A DNA stretch of 64,000 nt from Episyrphus balteatus (taxonomy: Eukaryota; Arthropoda; Insecta; Diptera; Syrphidae). A program made the translations under genes and the position numbers. Within the stretch, counting starts at the first letter, position 1; the number at the start of each line of letters is the position of its first letter. The notes under the pieces were generated by a model. The model did not search any database and had not been told where the DNA came from. It saw only the letters and a list, made by a program, of their open reading frames with translations. Shown piece after piece: positions 58,996 through 64,000 of the stretch. Where the stretch lies: assembly GCF_945859705.1 (NCBI RefSeq), contig NC_079137.1, forward strand, positions 65,990,277 through 66,054,276, read 5' to 3'.

Positions 58996-60357
58996 TTTTC
59001 CTAAAATGATTTGCGCTTCTCTTAAAAAAAATCAAAAATCTATTTCACATTGACGAAATTCTCCCTTTTAGATAAATTTGTTTCCAAATGTTCTATAAAC
59101 TCAAAGTCCTAGAATCGATATACAAAAGCCAATACATTTTGAAATAAATCCTTTGACAAAAAATTGACACAATTTCTTACAGAAAGCAAGAATAATTCTC
59201 CAAAAACTTTGCATAATATTTTCATAATTTTCTCAAAATAATTTCAACAAAACTTTGCATTTCCTCTCAACAAATTTTTCAATAGAAAAAGAAAAATACC
59301 AATGAATAACATTTTCAAAAGTTAAAGTATTCACCACAAAATTCACACCCCAATAGCCTGATTAAAACTAATAATTTTTGCGACTCCCCCAAAATTCCAA
59401 TTTAAACACACAAAAATTATTTAACTTGGAAAATGTAATTTTCACCTCATCCATACACCCCTTTTTCTTTTAATAAATAAACTACACAACAAGAGAGTTA
59501 ACTCAATTAAATTTTGAAATTTTGCTAAAATTACTTCTCATAACTCAATTAAAAAGTGTGTAGCATTCCCAAAAATTATAATTTACTCTCTGTGTGTATC
59601 CTTTCTAAAAAAAAAAACTCCTTTTAAGGGTATTACAAAGATGAGGAGAAAATGTCCTTATTTATTTTTTAGAAGAACAACAACGAGAGGAAATACAATT
59701 TTTACAATAAAATCCCATTGACATTGAAATTTATTATTTTATTTTTTTTTTTGCAAAAATAAACTTTATGTGTGTAACACCACAATAAATTGCAAAATCA
59801 CCACTCCCCTATAATTTTCCATGCCCAGTAAGTGATATGAAAAAAAGGGTCTTCTAAACCCCCAACAAACAAAAAACCTAACCAAACTTCGACGGATGTA
59901 AAAAAAAAAAAAAAAACAACCCAAACCCAATAGTTTAAAAAGTCAAACTTTGTGTAATATGGAAAGTCATCCTGTTTGCAATGTCATAACTCACTTCTTC
60001 ATCCCCATGAACAGGAAACAGTTTCAGTTAGAGAGGCGTAGGAGGACATTTGGCATACAGTCAGTTTTGTGTCTGTGTCTGTGATGGCATCAAGGGGATA
60101 ACATTAATTTTTGCAACTGATGTCAACCACCATTCCCCATTTCAATTCTGTGTCTCCCCATCAATTGTACACTCATATACCTTCTCGTAATTCCTGTTTG
60201 GGTATGAGTTTGGTCGATATCCCGGCTTATCCCGCTATGACACCCTTTTTTACTCTGTGAAGTTGCACTTGCTGTTTATTTTTATTACCGACCATTTTTG
60301 GGGGGGTCGAAATCGTCGTTTGTTACTTTCTTCATCATTCCCTTTGGAATCATTTGA
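58996..60357. other. Non-coding spacer
   Basis: AT-rich to 59950, then somewhat higher GC to 60350. No gene or repeat unit recognised. Confidence 0.4.
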
Positions 60358-60857
60358 ATATCAATTCGTTTTTCAGGATGATGACTATGGGTACAGTGGA
60401 AATTTTTGGTTTTTTTCTTGACCAAAAATGAAAATTTAAAAAAAATTGAATCGAAACTTTAATAAAATATGTTTGATTTCCTCAAAATTAAGTCAAACTT
60501 TTTGTCAAAATGCTCCACTGTAACAGGCATAACGAACAAAACTGTTTGAAAATTAAAGAAAATCTTTAATAAAAGAGATTTGATTTCTGAAAGACTTTTT
60601 CTTTAAAATATCAATTCGTTTTTCAGGATGATGACTACGAGTACAGTGGAAATTTTTGGTTTTTTTCTTGACCAAAAATGAAAATTAAAAAAAATTGAAT
60701 CGAAACTTTAATAAAATATGTTTGATTTCATCAAAATTAAGTCAAACTTTTTGTCAAAATGCTCCACTGTAACGGGCATAACGAACAAAACTGTTTGAAA
60801 ATTAAAGAAAATCTTTAATAAAAGAGATTTGATTTCTGAAAGACTTTTTCTTCAAAA
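60358..60857. repeat. Recent 250-bp tandem duplication (with third partial copy)
   Basis: 60358-60607 and 60608-60857 differ at only about five or six positions and one single-base indel. A third, partial and more diverged copy of the CTCCACTGTAACAGGCATAA part runs on to about 60912. The duplication was therefore built in at least two steps. Confidence 0.95.
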
Positions 60858-61796
60858 TTAAGTTAAACTTTTTTTCTAAAATGTTCCACTGTAAATCAGG
60901 CATAACGAACATACTCAAAATGTAAAAACTCACCCACCCGCATGTTGTTAAGTGCGTGTAATCTGCAACTTTGAAAGGATAAACGAGGGTTGCCCGTATG
61001 TTTGTCCAAACATGTGCATGAATCCTTAATTTTGATTTAACTTTACCAAAAAAAATCCCAATCCAATTCAACAACCACCCCATCGCCAACACCCACCCAC
61101 AAAACAGTCAAAGCAATTTATTTACATCACGTATACCCGTTTGTCGATATATTTTGTGTTGTTGTCTTCATTAAAATATCTGAGAGAAATGAGGGAAAGG
61201 ATTTTCTTTTTCCAAACGATAAATTGCAATATTTTTAAGCGTTTATGCGTCTAAAGGACATAAACCACACCCCTTGTCTTAATGGTGGCTGGAGAGAAAG
61301 GTTCTTTTGCAAAGCACAAAATGAAGGATTTGCGTGTCATTAATCTTTGAAAATTGAAAGCTATATTGCAGTAGGAGTTTTTTTTTCGTCTATTTTTGAA
61401 TAGGAAATTGTATTCGAATGAAAATAAATAAAAAAAAAAAACCTTCTTCGGGCGTCATCCTTAAAATTGAGTAAGGATATTACGATTTTTACGCACTTAC
61501 ACGTCTCAGAGTTTAAATAAGAATAAAAAAAAATGTTCAAGGATGGGTGTTATTGTTTTTTTTTTTTTCTTCGGCTTCTTCATCTTTTTTTTTTTCTTGA
61601 CACCAACTGTGGGTTTGGCGCCAGTTGTTTTTAAGCTTTTTAAAGAGGTGTGAATAAAGGTATTCTGTATTTATTTTTGCCTCCTTACTTTTCGATGGGG
61701 GTATAGGTGGATTGAAATCGAATTTTGATCTATCGTCCTCGAGGGGAATTTCTTTTATTATATTTACCTACCGAACTCAATTTTTTTTTTTTTTTT
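60858..61796. other. Non-coding spacer
   Basis: The 96-codon minus frame at 60802-61092 has no domain and is partly in the duplication. Poly-A and poly-T elsewhere. Confidence 0.4.
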
Positions 61797-61797
61797 T

Positions 61798-62552
61798 ACT
61801 TGCTCTATAGGGCAAGTATTGGTTTCGTGTAGAAAAAAAAAATCGAGGTTTTAATCAAAACCAACATTACGATTATGGAGAAGATCAAAAAAGTGGTTTT
61901 CGTCATGCCGTCCGTCGGTCTGTGCGTCTGTGCGTCTGTGCGTCTGTGCGTCTGTACGTCCATCTGTACATCGAGCTAGGGCCTAAACGGATGGATGGAT
62001 TTGCTTGAAACTTGGTACAGATGATTTTTACATAATTCCCTAGACCCGTTTTTTTTATTTTTTTAATATCTCCATTTTAACGCATATCTCCCATATAACG
62101 TTTTCGAGGTATTGCAAATTTTTCGAAAACGGCTCTAACGATTTCGATTAAATTTGGTGTGCGCAATACTCTTATTGATTCTAACAAAACTGCGTTTTTA
62201 GTTTTTCTCAAAAAATTCGGAGAACGGAAATATGGCGTTGCCGTTTTTCAAAAATTAACATACTTTTTAAGTTCATATATTTCATCAAAACATGAGTTAA
62301 TTTTATTCAAAATTTACAGACATAATTTTGAAGTGTCAAAAATTAAAAAAAAAATTAAAAAAGTTTTTGAAAAATTTTTTTTTTAAGTTTTTGAAAAAAA
62401 AAAATTTAATTTTAATTTTTTTAACTTTCAACTTTATTTTTTGATTTTTTTTTCTCGACTAAACAAAATCTTAAATTTCCAATAGCTATTTAAGATAACG
62501 ATACTTTGAACTGCAGGAGCAAGTGCGACCCCAGTCGTGCATTTTATTTTTG
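61798..62552 (+). mobile_element. Family G1 element, divergent subfamily
   Basis: The head is ACTTGCTCTATAGGGCAAGT, a clean palindrome. The core is a (TGTGCGTC)n run at about 61920-61958 in place of (GTCT)n. It continues with GAGCTAGGGCCTAAACGGAT and TTTTCGAAAACGGCTCTAAC, and the tail GAGCAAGTGCGACCCCAGTC plus GTGCATTTTATTTTT ends near 62552. Confidence 0.75.
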
Positions 62553-63115
62553 AATAAATTTTCTTTTATTTTTTTAAATTAAAAAAAAAAAATGTTTTCT
62601 TCATGTGTTTATTTGTTTAGAATTTAGAGACGATATGTAGGGAAATATATATCCAAGACACATGTGCTTTATGGCTTCTTATTTTTTAAACTTGACGTAG
62701 TACTTTCCTTTTGCATGAGTTTTCTTTTTATTTTTTCAATTTCTTATTTAATTTATTTTTGAACTTGCTTGTTTTTTTTTTTTCTGGTGGAAGGCAAAAT
62801 AAATGTGTAAATTTTGAACAATGATCTTTGGGCTTACTTTGATAAACTTTGACAAATAATTTTATTTAAACCAATAGAGGCGAATATTTTGGAGATTTAA
62901 GGGGAGAAAATATATTTTTGAAACCCCATCTAGTTCAATTACTGACTTTGACATTAAGGATTCTTTTAATACAAATTTATATGCCTCTTGATTAAGAATT
63001 CTTGGGAATTTTTCAAAATATTTTTTGAAATTTTTTCGTTAATTAATTTTTTGTAAAGAACTCCCATTTTCGTCATTGAAAATTATTTTTGAATTTTTTT
63101 AGAATATAATTGATA
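62553..63115. other. AT-rich spacer
   Basis: No feature recognised. Confidence 0.4.
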
Positions 63116-63612
63116 AAAATTGGGAGATGGACACATTCCCGAAATTTTTTATCCATGAAACCCAGAATCCCCAAAATCCAAAATCTGTAAAACCCTACAT
63201 ACCGAAAATTAAAAATCCCGAAAACCCAGAATCCTGGAAGTCTTAAACCCTGAAAACCCAAAATCTGGAATACCCAAAATCCAGAATTCCAAAATCTCGA
63301 AAATAAATTTTTAAAAACAAAAGAAAAAATTAAAAAACTCTTCAATATTGTTTTTAATTAAGCATAAAATCATATTACCTACTTATTTTTCCGAAATCAA
63401 AATACCGCAAAAATTATTTTAAAAAAATGAAGAATTTAAGCACATTTTTGCTTTATATAATTTTTCGAGATCTAGATTCTGGGTTATCGCGATTTTTAGT
63501 TTTCTGGATTTTCTAGGTTATGGGCTTTTGGGATTTTCGATTTTCTAGATTTCGGGTTTTCTGGATTGTGGGTTTGAATTTTGGGTTTTCGGGATTTTGC
63601 CCACAACCCATA
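63116..63612. mobile_element. Foldback-type element FB-b
   Basis: The left arm is about 63120-63310 (CCCAGAATCCCCAAAATCCA type) and the right arm about 63470-63600 (GGGTTTTCTGGATT type). The centre TTATTTTTCCGAAATCAAAA parallels TTATTTTTCCAAAATCGAAA of FB-a near 4490. The edge GGGAGATGGACACA matches FB-a at 4038. The arms are shorter than those of FB-a. Confidence 0.55.
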
Positions 63613-64000
63613 AAATTGCAATTTCTACGTTCAAATTTTTTTTAAACTACTGTTCCCTAAAAAATAAATTTTTTCTTCCAATCCTATGTGAAATATTCCC
63701 CCTTCATTATTTTCTTTAAATTCACTCCTTAAACTCTTTTATTTGATGAAATTAAATTTTTATCTACTTTCAATTGATTTATGGTTTTCGTTGATCACCA
63801 TCAGGCATATCTCATACTTCCCATTCCCAATCATATTGTCTCAGTCAGAGAAATGAGGATCATTACAAGTAATTGAATCTAATAGGATTTCTCGAAAAAT
63901 ATAAAAATAAAAAAAAAAAATATGATCCCACGAATGTGGTTGCTGTTGTGGTGATATAGAATTATTTAATTGAAACTATAATACAGTAAGCGATTTATTA
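63613..64000. other. AT-rich spacer to window end
   Basis: No feature recognised. Confidence 0.4.

Overview
The window looks like AT-rich, gene-poor intergenic or very long intronic DNA from an insect, most likely a fly (Diptera). The grounds are pervasive poly-A/T runs, scattered (CAA)n/(TTG)n and (ATC)n microsatellites, a fly-style 73-bp intron, TATA-type promoters, and many short non-autonomous DNA transposons with TA target sites. The taxon is an inference from style, not from a diagnostic gene. A run of exactly 200 N at 52173-52372 indicates a scaffolded assembly with a join of unknown true size.

Only one protein-coding gene is convincing: a small secreted collagen-like gene on the plus strand at about 14.85-15.56 kb. 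It has a TATA box, a 28-nt first coding exon, a 73-bp intron, a signal peptide and 31 uninterrupted Gly-X-Y triplets, followed by a TAG. The same frame continues past the TAG for 47 codons into a Tyr/Asn/Gly/Asp-rich tail made of a 51-bp tandem repeat. The gene may therefore use stop-codon readthrough, an unusually small intron, or carry a recent nonsense mutation. Almost all other open frames are low-complexity artefacts, including a 455-codon frame created by an 8-bp satellite.

Layout: 0-5 kb holds a dispersed repeat (second copy at 16.7-17.6 kb) and a foldback-type element with arms of degenerate short repeats (second copy at 63.1-63.6 kb). 7-8.2 kb holds a GATAAGT cluster and part of a TA-inserting element. 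10.4-13.0 kb is satellite-like DNA in two unit lengths, interrupted by a 357-bp MITE that carries a tRNA-like pol III module. 14.0-14.5 kb is a 140-bp tandem repeat, then comes the collagen-like gene. 19.1-20.3 kb is a promoter-like island. 21.0-22.8 kb is a transposon nested in another transposon. 27-30.5 kb, 44.5-46.1 kb, 48.5-49.4 kb and 61.8-62.6 kb are members of one dispersed family with a (GTCT)n core; in one member the core has expanded to about 142 units of 8 bp. 34.7-36 kb holds a 147-bp tandem repeat and a 157-bp-arm hairpin. 37.7-38.3 and 41.7-42.6 kb are GC-richer regulatory-looking islands. 53.7-55.4 kb holds palindromic tandem repeats. 57.4-59.0 kb is a 162-bp satellite sharing its core with the 10-13 kb arrays. 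60.36-60.86 kb is a recent 250-bp tandem duplication.

No CRISPR array, rRNA, autonomous transposase or reverse transcriptase was recognised. The repeat families were identified by comparing copies within the window; their formal names would need a repeat library.
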